Shown: piece by piece, positions 33,561-44,675 of the stretch | How positions within the stretch are numbered: position 1 is the first letter of the stretch | How the letters are laid out: each line of letters begins with the position of its first letter | Source: Nelumbo lutea | Lineage: Eukaryota; Streptophyta; Magnoliopsida; Proteales; Nelumbonaceae | Assembly: GCA_022828595.1 (NCBI GenBank) | Contig: JAKGHH010000003.1 | Coordinates: 99,967,583 to 100,031,582, forward strand | Reading direction: 5' to 3' | Length of the DNA: 64,000 nucleotides | Made by a program: the position numbers and the translations under genes | The notes under the pieces: model-generated | What the model was told of the DNA's origin: nothing | Database searches by the model: none | The model's input: only the letters and a program-made list of their open reading frames with translations

Positions 33561-34788
33561 CCTGGAGAACCCTAATCTGCATAGCTTGCAGATTACAAGT
33601 GTGCTATTGGATGAGTATAACTTTAGAGAGTGGTCTGTCTCAGCAAGACTGTTTATTACCTCTCGTGACCTCACTGGCTATTTGGATGGAGACAAGAAAC
33701 AACCAGAAATTGGCAGTCCTGAATACACCGTGTGGCGCAAGGAAAATGCCACAGTCATGTCTTGGTTGCTGGCCTCTATGACTCCTAGGGTGGCCAGAAC
33801 TGTTCATCACTTCCCCACAGCTTCTAAAATTTGGGAGAAAGTATCTAAGACATATGGCCAGAAAAAGAACAATGCTAGAATCTACAGGCTGAACCAAGAC
33901 ATTGCAGCCCTAAGGCAAGGAGACATGTCCGTGGCAACCTACTTTGCAACACTGGAAGGCCTCTGGGAAGAGCTTGACCACCATTTGATTTTGGATTGGG
34001 AAAATGCTAATGATAAGGGAAGGCATGATAAGCAGATTGAGGAGGGCAGAGCCTTCAAGTTTCTGGCGGGTCTTGACCCTATATATGAAGGTATAAGGTC
34101 ACAGATTCTAGGGAGAGATGAATTACCTGAGCTTCACCATGTCTACTACCTGGTGAGGAATGAAGAAGTAAGGAGAAAGGAGATGCAAGTTGACTCCCAG
34201 ACACAGTCAACAGAACAACCTGGAGAGCATTCAGCCTTAGTCTCCATTAAAGGGAATAGATTTTCAGACAAGAAGTCCCTCAAGTGTACACATTGTGGTG
34301 GTGAGAAACACACAAAGGAGAAATGTTGGGTCCTGTACCCTCATCTGAAGCCAGGTGCTCTGAGAAAGGACAAAAGGCAACATAAGGGCCACACAGCAAA
34401 TGGGAATCTTGCCACCAACAACAGTAGTGACAACTCACAGAGTATTCAGACAATGTCATCTTCCACCGCAAGGCAGGCTGCCGACTCCTCTGGACCAAGT
34501 ACTTTGGGCTTCACAGCTAGTGAGGTAGAGATTCTCAGTCGGGCATTGGCCCGTCTGAAGAACAATTCTTTAACTTCCACCTCTCTTGCCAAGTCAGGTA
34601 CAGCCTCTGCATTTAGTGCATCTAGTTCCATTAATTCTACCTCTTGGGTGATTGATTCCGGAGCCACTGACCATATGACACATATGTCCTCCTTATTCTC
34701 TACATATCATTTGTTGTCTGGCCAGGATAAGATGAGAGTAGCTGATGGGTCCCTCTCCACCATCTCTGGAAAGGGGTGGTTGACCTAA
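33561..34788 (+). pseudogene. Element E gag and protease
   Basis: The frame is open from before 33586; the true start is not obvious because no ATG opens the conserved region. Copia gag of the UBN2 type (SVLLDEYNFREWSVSARLFI, YGQKKNNARIYRLNQDIAAL). Zinc knuckle CTHCGGEKHTKEKC is intact. Protease STSWVIDSGATDHMTHMSS keeps D-S-G. The frame ends at 34788 because one G is missing in a GGGG run; the next frame (from 34776) continues VDLSKDLSLKSVLHVP. Confidence 0.88.
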
Positions 34789-35942
34789 GCAAGGATCTCT
34801 CTCTTAAATCAGTCCTACATGTTCCTAGTCTTACCTCAAATCTGTTGTCTATTTCAAAGCTTACAAAAAACTTGAACTGCAGTATAACTTTCTTTCCTTC
34901 TCATTGTGTCTTCCAGGACAGATTGACGAGGAGAACGATTGGGAGTGGTCATGAGTATGGAGGCCTCTACTACTTTGATGAAGATGTCAGCTCAGCCATG
35001 CAAGCTTCTACTACTAGTCCGGAGAGTGTGGAGTCAATAGCTAGGCTGCACTTGTGGCATGCTAGGCTAGGTCATTTGTCCTTTTCTTCCTTAGCAATGT
35101 TGTTTCCCGAATTATGTAAGGGCATTTCGAGTCAAAGTTTAATTTGTGATGTGTGTCAAATGTCAAAACAATGTAGATCAATGTATCCAATTTCTAGTAA
35201 TGAAATTCAAGCCCCTTTTGACTTGGTTCATTCTGATGTTTGGGGTCCTTCACCCATTGTTTCCATTGATGGCTTCCGTTACTTCATCAGTTTTATTGAC
35301 CATTATTCTCAGTGCACTTGGATTTATCTATTGAAAGGACGTGAAGAAGTTCCCCGGATAACTATGATGTTTTGCAAGATGGTTGAAACACAAATTGATA
35401 AAAAGATCAAGCAATTCCGTTCAGACAATGCAGCTGAATACTTTGAAAGATCCCTGAACTCATTCATGGAAGATGCAGGCATGTTACATCAATCATCGTG
35501 TGCTTACACCCCTCAGCAAAATGGGGTCGCTGAGCGCAAGAACAGACATCTATTGGAGACAGCTCGAACCCTTCTTTTCCAGCACAATGTGCCCAAGCAA
35601 TATTGGTCTCAAGCTGTTCTCACTGCATCATACCTGATAAATCGGATGCCATCTAAGGTACTGGGTATGAAGACCCCTTTCTCTGTTTTGTGTCCCACTC
35701 TTCCAGAATTTCCTCTTCCCCCGCGGGTTTTTGGTTGTACATGCTTCATACATGTGAAAGATCCAAAGAAGACCAAGCCGGATCCTAAGGCTACAAAGGG
35801 AATATTTTTAGGGTACTCTCCTACGCAGAAGGGGTATAAGTGTTATGATCCTGTCTCCAAGAAAAAATATGTCACCAGGGATGTAGTCTTTTTTGAGTTT
35901 CAACCCTATTTCAAGTCATATCAGAATCCTCTTCAGTGGTAG
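34776..35942 (+). pseudogene. Element E integrase
   Basis: Pre-integrase LHLWHARLGHLSFSSLAML and CDVCQMSKQCRSMYP provide the zinc site. Core: DVWGPSPIVSIDGFRYFISF with first Asp, FRSDNAAEYFERS second Asp, QQNGVAERKNRHLLET with Glu. C-terminal FLGYSPTQKGYKCYDP. It ends in TAG at 35940, where D reads through. The catalytic core is complete. Confidence 0.9.
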
Positions 35943-37723
35943 AGTAGTGGGTTGGAAGAGGATTCTCATTCTCCCTTCCTTTTGTTCCCATTTCAGCACC
36001 CTCCACTACTACTAGCTGTAACATTCCGGGTCAACCTAGTGAGACTTCCACTGTGCGAGTTGGTTCTCCAGATTCGGTTGATGCTTCTGAAGGTTCCAGT
36101 AAACAAGAGAAAGAGATACTTACATACACTAGAAGGAAGAAGGCCCCTCAACCTCATAATTGCAACCAGTTGAACTCAGATCAATCTGTCTCTACAATCC
36201 AAGGTAATTCCGATTCACTCAATTCAGATATGGATCTTCCTATTGCTCTCTGTAAGCCTGTTCACTCTTGTACCACTCGGCACCCCATAGTTGATTATGT
36301 TTCTTACTCACAGTTATCCCCTGCCTATCACTCCTTTGTGTCTGCTCTTTCCTCTGTATGTATCCCTTCCAGGTATTCAGAGGCGGCATCTGATCCAAGG
36401 TGGAAAGAAACCATGAATGAGGAGATGAAAGCCCTAATGAAAGCAAGGATGTGGGAATTGGTGGACCTGCCAGAGGGGAAAGGCACTGTTGGGTGCAAGT
36501 GGATATTCACAGTAAAGCATAGGGAAGATGGGTCAATTGAGAGGTACAAGGCCAGACTTGTGGCAAAGGAATTTACACAAAAGGAAGGAATCGACTACAA
36601 GGAAACCTTTGCCCCAGTAGCAAAGCTCAACACAATCAGGGTTCTACTGTCACTGGCAGCAAAATTCTCTTGGGAACTTCATCAGCTGGATGTGAAGAAT
36701 GCCTTCCTAAATGGTGATCTTCATGAAGAGGTATTCATGGAACCCCCACCTGGATATGATGTTGGAAAGAAGGTATGTAAACTAAGGAAAGCATTATATG
36801 GTTTGAAGCAATATCCCCCGGCATGGTTTGAGAGACTTTGTTTGGCTATGAAGAAAGTAGGGTACATTCAAAGCAGTGCAGATCATGCATTGTTTACAAG
36901 GAGGCAGGATGATAAACTTACAGCACTCATATTGTATGTGGATGATATGGTGATTACTGGAAATGATGTGAAAGAGATGAAGAGGTTGAAGGAGTTTTTA
37001 GCTTCAGAATTTGAGATCAAAGACCTGGGAAATCTGAGATACTTTCTTGGAATTGAAGTTGCTAAATCAAGAGAAGGAATCTATATATGTCAAAGAAAGT
37101 ATGTGCTAGATCTCCTAGAGGAAACATGCATGATGGGGTGTAGGCCAGCAGATACTCCAATAGAACCAAGCCATGGATTACAAGAATCAATGGGTGAGGA
37201 ATACTGTGATAAGGAAAGGTACCAAAAATTGGTAGGAAAACTGATATACTTATCCCTTACTCGGCCAAACATTGCCTATGCAATGCATGTTGTCAATCAA
37301 TTCATGCACTCACCAAAGACCCCTCATATTAGAGCAGTGGAAAGAATTCTCAGATACTTGAAGACTTGCCCAGGGAAAGGAATTCTATTCAGGAAAAACA
37401 ACAAACTTGAAATTGAAGCCTACACTGATGCTGATTGGACTGGGTCTGTTGGAGACAAAAAATCAACCTCAGGTTATTGTACATTCTTGGGAGGAAACCT
37501 AGTCATATGGCGCAGTAAGAATCAGGATGTTGTGGCTAGACCAAATGCAGAAGCAGAATACCGAGCTATGGCACACGGGGTTGTTGAACTCTTATGGCTC
37601 AGAACTCTCCTTAATGATCTTGGTATCAAGACCGAGGGTCCTCTCAAGCTGTATTGTGATAATAAAGCTGCTATCAACATTGCCAACAATCCCGTGCAGC
37701 ATGACAGGACCAAAACATATTGA
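35943..37723 (+). pseudogene. Element E linker, reverse transcriptase and RNase H
   Basis: After the TAG and one further frameshift near 36050, the frame is open for 556 codons. Linker SDMDLPIALCKPVHSCTTRH. RT from [20 protein letters not shown] through [15 protein letters not shown] and LILYVDDMVITGND (YVDD). RNase H with YTDADWTGSVGDKKSTSGYC, NAEAEYRAMAHG and LYCDNKAAINIANNP. One extra A near 37712 ends the frame at TKTY. The true tail resumes to about 37885, with one TGA where relatives have Arg in DRHF. Confidence 0.9.
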
Positions 37724-37887
37724 AATTGATTGACACTTTGTCAGAGAGAGAATTATTTCAGGAGAACTCTGCGTGCCTTATACTCCTTCAGAGATGCAGA
37801 TTGCAGACGTATTAACTAAAGGGCTGGCATCAACGAAGTTCAGGGACATACTTGGCAAGCTAAACATGATTGATATCTATGCTTAGC

Positions 37888-37897
37888 TTGAGGGGAG
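37888..37897 (+). other. Polypurine tract of E
   Basis: TTGAGGGGAG immediately precedes the 3' LTR. Confidence 0.8.
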
Positions 37898-38187
37898 TGT
37901 TAGAATGTTAGAGTGATGTTCGGCTGATAAGAGTTCTTATTAGCCCATTCTTATGTTTAACTTATCTTGTAACTGGGCTTGTGTTAATGGGCCTAATCCT
38001 GTTTAATGATTTAAGTCATCTGGGTGTCCCATCACTAATCAGGGGCATCCCAGTAATTTCTTGTACCTTGTACTATATTCATCTATAAATAAAGAACTGG
38101 TCGACTGGCTAGTACAGTTCGACATTTTCAGCATCTCTTCTTCTTCTCCTCTTCTCTGCTACTTAGACTACATTGGTTCAGCTTACA
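37898..38187 (+). repeat. Element E 3' LTR
   Basis: 290 bp, near-identical to 32512-32802; differs by one missing A in an AAA run and a G/T change near the 3' end. Hairpin arms at 38100 and 38115. Confidence 0.95.
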
Positions 38188-38192
38188 GGTCA
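38188..38192. repeat. Target-site duplication of E, right copy (GGTCA)
   Basis: Exact match to 32507-32511. Confidence 0.95.
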
Positions 38193-38282
38193 AAACCCAA
38201 GGGTAAAAAATTTACTCTGCAAGTTTTAGAGATATTTTAAAAACAAAAAAAGACATCTTATGATAATAGAAAACTATGATAC

Positions 38283-38459
38283 CTTATGTGCTGAAATTCT
38301 AAGGGTAAGCTTATTTGCATAAAGGTCATAAACATATATTGAATCATCATTACTTCCAGCAACAAGCTCTCGCCCATCAGTTGAAAATTTTACAGAGAAT
38401 ATCCCAAAAGAGTATACCCCATCATCATCAATATAGAAATCCAAACAATCATGAATCTC
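38283..38459 (-). CDS. LEC14B-like WD40 protein, coding exon 4
   Basis: Acceptor CAG before 38459; donor AAG|GTATCA at 38283/38282. It encodes 59 residues in phase 0, EIHDCLDFYIDDDG, then SFGIFSVKFSTDGRELVAGS and NDDSIYVYDLYANKLTLRIS, ending AHK. This is a complete WD40 blade: FSTDGR, VAGS, DDSIYVYDL and the following AH. It matches the LEC14B segment that continues into SDVNTVCFADE in other plants. The acidic loop FYIDDDG is slightly different from the usual FSADDDG. The donor lies 90 bp from element E. Frame and splice sites are intact. Confidence 0.93.
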
Positions 38460-39170
38460 CTGCATGAGTAAGAAAACAAATGTCACTAGATACTTGCAAG
38501 AATGGTGCAACTTCACTTATGATAGTTCTTCCTCTCAATAGCTATCTGAAAGGGTACATGTAGGTAAACCACAGGAAAAGAACACGGCTCAGATCCAAGG
38601 GACACGAAACACACTATCAAAAGGACCTTACCTATCATATCTGAAGCCCAAAAAAGACAACCTGCTTGGATGAAGTTGATCATCCTATGCAACACAATAT
38701 TTTGGATGCTCATAGAAAAAAAAAACATTGCTAACAATTCAAAAGCAAGTCAATATCATGATAATCAGAATAATCTAAATATCTGGTGTCATGGCCAAGG
38801 AGATTCCCTAGATGACATTTAGAGAAAGAAAAACAACCATGTAGGTAAGTCAAGCATGTATCATATGGTGTTCATGGAGCATACAAATAGTCTATCCTTC
38901 CCCAAAGATAATAGTACTAGTACAAACGTTTCCTTTTTTAATGCTTTAGAGATCAACCAACTTCCTAATCAAGAAAAAGATATGTAGTATTATTTTTGGC
39001 ACAGATTTCATGACATGGTAGATGCATATAAAAGATTATACATATTTCATGGAAGTAATGATTAATGTCAAAGACAATATTTTCTAAGCTGGAATTATAC
39101 TTCTTTTAGTAACTTACAAAGGTGCTTGACTATTTTCTACATGAGAATTAAAATCACTTGTATGACATAC
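38460..39170 (-). other. Intron 3 of the LEC14B-like gene
   Basis: 711 bp with GT (39170) and AG (38460) borders on the minus strand. No repeat or coding feature recognised. Confidence 0.85.
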
Positions 39171-39248
39171 AGTAACATTTGCAACTGACTCCATTGCAGA
39201 AGATCCAACATTCACAATATGGACAACAGGTGACATACTGGCATAAAC
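39171..39248 (-). CDS. LEC14B-like WD40 protein, coding exon 3
   Basis: 78 bp, phase 0 at both ends: acceptor TTGCAG|GTTTATGCC at 39248, donor ACT|GTATGT at 39171. It encodes VYASMSPVVHIVNVGSSAME and SVANVT, 26 residues matching the LEC14B segment VYASMSPIVHIVN. It is the inner strand region of the second WD blade. It is separated from exon 2 by an intron of 21.5 kb. Confidence 0.93.
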
Positions 39249-40880
39249 CTGCAATTAAGAATCATCATCAGGTCATTGATAGGCTGTAAATGCAAACTAA
39301 CAATAAATAAATTTTCAGTTTCAAAGAATTAGTAAAAAAAAAAGAACATATAAAGCACAAGAAGGTTATGGCAAAGTCATATTCTTTTAGCATTTAGGAC
39401 TCAAAAGCAAATGAAGCTGTAATATACGCTATTTGACAAATGCTAACTTCTGATGACAAAAAAAACCTGACAATCTATGGATGCATCATAGTTAAATATT
39501 AGACAGTTATCCTGTGATGGAACAACAATGGAATTAAATTGTAACATCAATTGTTAGTTATTGTTTTTGATAGTAAATAGAAAAATTCATTAAAAGAGAA
39601 AGGTAGAGATACAACAAGTGATAAGTAATCACACGCAAACAAGAAATGCAAGCAAACACAAATCAGAACCTTCTCAAGAAATCAATACAACCCAAATAAA
39701 GACAAACTCAAAAATGGATCGAATAACAAACCAAGTCCTTCAATACCCTGTTGGCTTTGCATCTTATTTTTCAACCATTGGGTTAGGTTGTAATCTAACA
39801 GTGGGTGTGGTTCCTCTTTTAGGTTAATGTGTTTTTATATATAAAAGGCTTCTTTTGTATATGGGGTTAAAAGAATGCTCTTTTTATTTTGGGAGAGGAG
39901 AAAAATAGTGCTTTTGGTGTAAGAGTGGGTTCTTTTCTCTTGTAGTGTTCTTCAGGTTCAAAGAAGAAAGGGAGAATGGGTGTATAAAGATTGGTTTGGG
40001 TTGCAAACCACAAGGTACCGTGTATTGTTTCTCATTTCTATTTGATAGTGAAGAATGGTTTTCATTTCTTCCATGGACATAGGTGATAAGGCCGAACAAC
40101 ATAAATCCTTTGTTTACTTGGTGGTGTTTGTTTTCTTGTCTTTGCTAGGATTTTTCTATTTTGTTGCTATTGGATTCTCTTGATTGCTATTTCATTTAAA
40201 ATGTTTTGTGGTTTACCCTGTTGGTAGTTGTTGTGAGCCTAACATCCCCTACCAAAGCCTCAAACCAAATAGACACCAGCAACTCAAAGAACATAACTCA
40301 AGAAGACCAAATCTTCCTGGTAAAAATTCCAAAAAGAAAAAAAAAATCCACATCCAATCTCACAAAATATAATGAGAACAAACCTTTAAAGAATTAAAGA
40401 TAATCAGTTCTCAATATGAAGTTCACAAATTCCATCCAAACATTGTAAGACACATTGGTACAGGCTGTGAAAGAGAGAAAGAACAACAAAGGAGGAGAGG
40501 AAAGAGGGACATAAAAAAAATTAAAAAGTGGAATCATGGTTTTGGGATAGAAATGTATGGAGAGCAACAAAAGTGGGTACAACTCTCCCTTTCAAAAAAC
40601 GGTATGATTACTAATCATCTTAGTGCTGGTTTAATTGTAATATCAAAAATGTGGAACAAAACGGCTAATTTTTTATTTATAACTCCTCCAAGAAGTATAG
40701 AGAAACAAATTTTGAGGAAAGAACACAATATATACAATGTATAATGTATCTTAACTACCATCTAATCAGTAGAAACCAGTAAACCACCATGCCTGTCCAT
40801 AATTGAATATAACATAGATACTACCTGGATGCTATCAAGATTTGAAAAGATGTCACATAAAGTAAAATTCCATATACATA
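39249..40880 (-). other. Intron 2 of the LEC14B-like gene, 3' portion
   Basis: Non-coding sequence between exon 3 and the hAT-like element. It includes a possible solo LTR listed separately. Nothing else recognised. Confidence 0.5.
39744..40240 (+). repeat. Possible solo LTR-like sequence
   Basis: TATA-like TATATATAAAAGGC near 39837 is followed by a leader-like stretch and GGCCGAACAACATAAATCC near 40090, words common at the U5 end of plant copia LTRs. ACCCTGTTGG occurs near both proposed ends (about 39747 and 40217). No partner LTR, primer-binding site or coding sequence. Boundaries uncertain. Confidence 0.3.
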
Positions 40881-40888
40881 CTTATAGG
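40881..40888. repeat. Target-site duplication, left copy (CTTATAGG)
   Basis: Eight bases, repeated exactly at 41973-41980 on the other side of the hAT-like element. Confidence 0.9.
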
Positions 40889-41972
40889 TAGCGGTGACAA
40901 TTAGGTGGGTTGGGTTGGGTTTGGTTTGGGTTGAGCTTCAACCCAACCCATCTAACCCGCCAACCCATTAATGACCCAATAATATGAAATTAAATGGGTT
41001 GGGTTCAACCAAAACCCGACTTGACCCAATCCAACCCGCCCAAACCCATTAATCTTATATTTATGTACTTAAAAGTAAAAATTAACTCCTACTTAACAAA
41101 CAAGTTGGTCATAGTTTGGTAGTAATACTAGTTGTTTACACAAGTGGTGAAGGTTCAAATCACATTACATGCATGTCATTTTCACACAAGTGGCAAAGTC
41201 ATTTGACTATGTTCGGGTTTCGAGTTTGATCAAACCACTTATGTTCAAACCGATCAAAGCAACTTGAACTATCTAATTGGATTGTCTTCGAGCTAATCAC
41301 ATCAAGAGTGGTTGATCCCCATTTTGATTCGGATCAGTCCAGTTGGACTAGACCAGACTGGTTCAGTCAATGTCGGATTGACTTGGACCAGCCCATATCA
41401 GGTTGTGCACGGGTTTGGGACCGAACCGAGTGGTCCGAAGCGGGTCAGTGTGAGTAAATCGGGTCAGAATGGTCCACATCTGGTTAGAACCAGCCCGCCC
41501 GGTTCCGCTTCAGATTCAGGTCGACACATATTGCCTATTCTTAATCGGGTTAGGTTCGGACTGGGTTGCCCGACCCAAACGAAGTGAACCGAGGCGATCG
41601 GGTCTGTTCATATTTAGACCAAATTGAACTGATCTGGACTCGGGTCAGGTTGATTTGGATTTATGTCGATTTGGATGGTGTGTTAATTCGAGACAAAACT
41701 AATTTTAGTCAATAATTAATAGAAAATTAGTACATTAATTATAAATTATTTCACTCAAATAAAGAAAATTAAAAAAACTAAAAAATTAATACTTGTATCT
41801 TTAGTGGTTAACCCAATGGTTATCCACAACCCAATCCAACCCGACCCAACCCATTTAAATTGACCCAATGGATGATCAACCCATTTCCAATCTGCCAAGT
41901 AAATGGACGGATTGGGTGGGTTAGTGGGTTTTGGGTGGGTTCAGCGAGTTGGGTGAGAAATTGCCACCCCTA
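40889..41972. mobile_element. Non-autonomous hAT-like DNA transposon
   Basis: A 1084-bp element with terminal inverted repeats TAGCGGTGACAATT (left) and TAGGGGTGGCAATT (right end, reverse complement), flanked by a perfect 8-bp duplication CTTATAGG. Eight-bp duplications and TAGGGGTGGCAA-type termini fit the hAT superfamily. The outer 150 bp on each side are packed with GGGTTGGGT/ACCCAACCC words, likely subterminal transposase-binding repeats. The middle is G/T-rich with no transposase. The 91-codon frame inside is compositional and not a gene. Confidence 0.88.
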
Positions 41973-41980
41973 CTTATAGG
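41973..41980. repeat. Target-site duplication, right copy (CTTATAGG)
   Basis: Exact match to 40881-40888. Confidence 0.9.
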
Positions 41981-42820
41981 GAAGATACCACATAGCATCT
42001 ACAATCAGAAAATCCATCTTTGAAGTGAGAAACAACCTACCTCCTCAAAACTCATTTTGAGTTCACTTGTGGAATGTATAGACTAATGTTGATCAACCCA
42101 TACATACATCAGTTCAAAATTTTGTTGTAGCATTAGAATACACACTATAACTAAAAGAAATGTCCCATCTTAAAGGCATGTTTATGCATTTCATTTCAAT
42201 AACTTGTTGAGAAAGAAACCAACCCAAGATCTGAAATCAATTGGCAAATAGAGAAAATGAGTAGAAAACGCAAAACAAAGCAACTCAAGAAAGCACAAAG
42301 GGATTTGCATGATTTAGCTTATAGCCTATATCCACAAGTGTAGGAGCAGAAATCCACTATAGAAAACAGCAATGAAGTGTACAATGTTGAGCAACCTCTC
42401 ACATAGAAAACCCTAAACCCCAATACACCAGAGCTCTAACTCCCAAATTTGCTTTATCTTCACACGCAAGCCAAAAGATACACAAAAGAGAAAACCCAAT
42501 AACATGACATATTCAGGTCAGACCCATAAAGCTGAAAATGGGTCAGGTCAAGGAGCGAAGATGTACATGCATGTTTGGTTCCATGGGCGTTTCTTGGAAA
42601 AACGCTGCCACATCTGCACCAACTAGGCATGGGCGTTTATTGAGCCTTGAACCAATGTTTGGTTCATCAATTTATTGAAAAAAACGGAAATGCTTAGATT
42701 TTTGTGCTGGTGTCGTTGGGGGAAGTGACAAATTCTCACTTCCCCTAATGGCCTGGCATTTCCCAAAACACAGCCAACGTGGTGTCGACATGGATGCCAA
42801 TGTTGCGTCCCAAGGTGGTT
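41981..42820. other. Intron 2 sequence left of element I
   Basis: Non-coding. From about 42567 it contains ATGTTTGGTTCCATGGGCG, which is inverted relative to CCATTTTACCAAACAT at about 60512-60530 and may be one end of a small transposon split by the I-J insertions (see findings). Confidence 0.45.
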
Positions 42821-42825
42821 GATCC
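42821..42825. repeat. GATCC, left junction of element I
   Basis: GATCC abuts the extended LTR end of I and recurs at 54284-54288 (I/J junction) and 59548-59552 (right end of J). Confidence 0.8.
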
Positions 42826-43181
42826 AGATGTAAATTAGTCCTCTAAAACTAATGCAAACTTGGAAAATTTAGAGAGAAAAGTGGAAGAGAAGAAGAGAGC
42901 AGTAACACAAAAGAAAGAAGATGGAGAAAAGAAGAGGAAGAAGAAGAAGAGTTCGAATATCTCTTCCTCCCCTTCTCTAATCCTTTTACTAAAGTTCAAT
43001 CTTAGCATAATTACAAGTATACCCTTAAGTGGGCAGCCAGCTAGGCAGTAATATAAAGAGAACTAGCAAAAAAGAAACAACATGCCCATTAAGATAAGCC
43101 CATTAGCCATTAGCTAACAGATAAATAAAAAACATTCTACAAGAAGAGATACTAGGGCCCATTTGGCTCAGTCTCTTTACA
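42826..43181 (-). repeat. Element I 3' LTR
   Basis: Minus strand TGTAAAGAGACTGAGCC...ATTTACATCT. The last three bases (TCT; CCT in the 5' LTR) lie between the usual CA and the primer-binding site and appear to belong to the LTR, because the GATCC duplication is flush with them. It holds (GAA)n purine runs near 42940. Confidence 0.85.
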
Positions 43182-43838
43182 CTCCCCCTCAAGCTGAGCA
43201 TAGATGTCAATCATGCCCAGCTTGCTTATATAGTGTGTCAGCTTCCCTCTTGGAACTTCCTTGGTCAAAATATCAGCCAACTGTTCTTCTGAGGCAATAA
43301 ATGGCAAGCAAACTTCTCCTGAGGAAACTCTTTCCTGTATAAAATGTCTATCAACCTCAATGTGCTTAGTTATGTCATTTTGAATAGAATTATGTGCAAT
43401 ATTGATAGTTGTCTGGTTGTCATGGTAGAGCATCATTGGCTTTTCATAGTCAACTCCCAATTCTTCTAAAAGTGAACGCGGCTACAGTAATTCTGACACA
43501 CCATGTGCCATTGCCCTATATTTTACTTCAGTAGAGGATCTGGCAACTACAGACTATTTCTTACTCCTCCATGAAACAATGTTCCCTGCCACCAAAGCAC
43601 AATATCCCGAGGTGGACCTCTTATCATCAATGCATCCAGTCCAATCAACATCAGTGTATCCCTCTACCGTCATGTGTTCATGTTTGGAAAATAGAATACC
43701 TTTCCCTGGAGTGCCTTTCAAGTAGCATAAAACTCTTTTTGCAGCAGCTAAATGAGTATCTCTAGGAGAATGCATAAATTGACTAATAACACTCATTGCA
43801 TAGGAAATGTCCAACTGAGTCATGCAGAGATATAACAA
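43182..43838 (-). pseudogene. Element I RNase H
   Basis: From 43838 leftward: LYLCMTQLDISYAMSVISQF, LKGTPGKGILFSKH, YTDVDWTGCIDDKRSTSGYC and WRSKK. A stop then breaks the segment expected to hold SAEAEYRA. The frame resumes MGVDYEKPMMLYHDNQTTIN, DITKHIEVDRHFIQER and EEQLADILTKEVPRGKL to 43152. The catalytic Asp of CDNQ is kept as HDNQ. The polypurine tract GAGGGGGAG borders the LTR. Confidence 0.82.
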
Positions 43839-44675
43839 CTTCTAAAGCAGTCTTTGAAACACTCTCCTATTAGATAAAAGTTCACCATCTATAGCAAAAA
43901 ACTTATAATTGAGATCAATAAGAGTGAAGGCTAGTTTACCACAAAGTTTACTAGTATCAGCAAGGAGGTCAAGGAAATACTTGCACTGAAAAATGAAGAT
44001 ACCATCCTTAGATATAGCAACTTCAATGCCTAAAAAATATCGGAGATCTCCTAAATTCTTGATTTCAAATTCAAAGTTAAGAAATCTTTTGAGTTTACTA
44101 ATATCATGTATGTCATTACCCATGACCACAATATCATCAACATAAACTATCATATAGGTTACCAGAGAGCCACTTATTTTCAAGAACAAGGTATGGTCAG
44201 ATTGAGTTCTTGTGTAACCAAATGAGATAAGAGCAGCCCTAAACTTCTCAAACCAAGCCCGATGAAACTATTTGAGAGCATAAATGGATTTCTACAATTT
44301 ACACACCTTTCCTTACATTTCCTTTCCATACACCCCCAGAGGCAAAGACATATAGACCTCTTCATGTAGATCTCCATTCAAGAAGGCGTGTTTAACATTA
44401 AACCGGTGGAGAGGCCAATCAAAAGTAGCAGCTAGAGATAACAAAACCCGAACTGAGGTCATCTTAGCCACAGGAGCAAATGTCTCAAGATAGTCAATAC
44501 CATACATCTGAGTGTAGCCTTTAGCAACCAGCCTGGCCTTAAACCTCTCAATAGACCCATTAGAATGATATTTAATGGCAAATACCCATTTACAACCCAC
44601 TAGTTCCTTCCCTTCTGGCAAGTCAACAATATCCCAAGTGTGGTTCTTATGCAAAGCATCCAGTTCAGCCATCAT
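43839..44675 (-). pseudogene. Element I reverse transcriptase
   Basis: [40 protein letters not shown], then FNVKHAFLNGDLHEEVYMSL. A frameshift near 44330 is followed by YMIVYVDDIVVMGND (YVDD intact) and DLGDLRYFLGIEVAISKDGI. A stop near 43840 separates it from RNase H. RT is split into two main pieces. Confidence 0.85.

Larger units (their letters stand above)
32512..38187 (+). mobile_element. Copia element E, full length and young
   Basis: A 5.68-kb plus-strand Ty1/copia element with 291- and 290-bp LTRs that differ by one indel and one substitution as far as I can see by eye, a perfect 5-bp duplication, primer-binding site, polypurine tract and full gag-pol. It lies in intron 4 of the LEC14B-like gene, antisense to it, with its right end 90 bp from the exon 4 splice donor. 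Only a handful of disabling changes were found, consistent with a recent insertion. Confidence 0.95.

Noticed and set aside
41312..41587. 91-codon open frame inside the hAT-like element
   Set aside because: Compositional: made of GGTTCGG/CCGAACC-type words. No transposase or other domain similarity.
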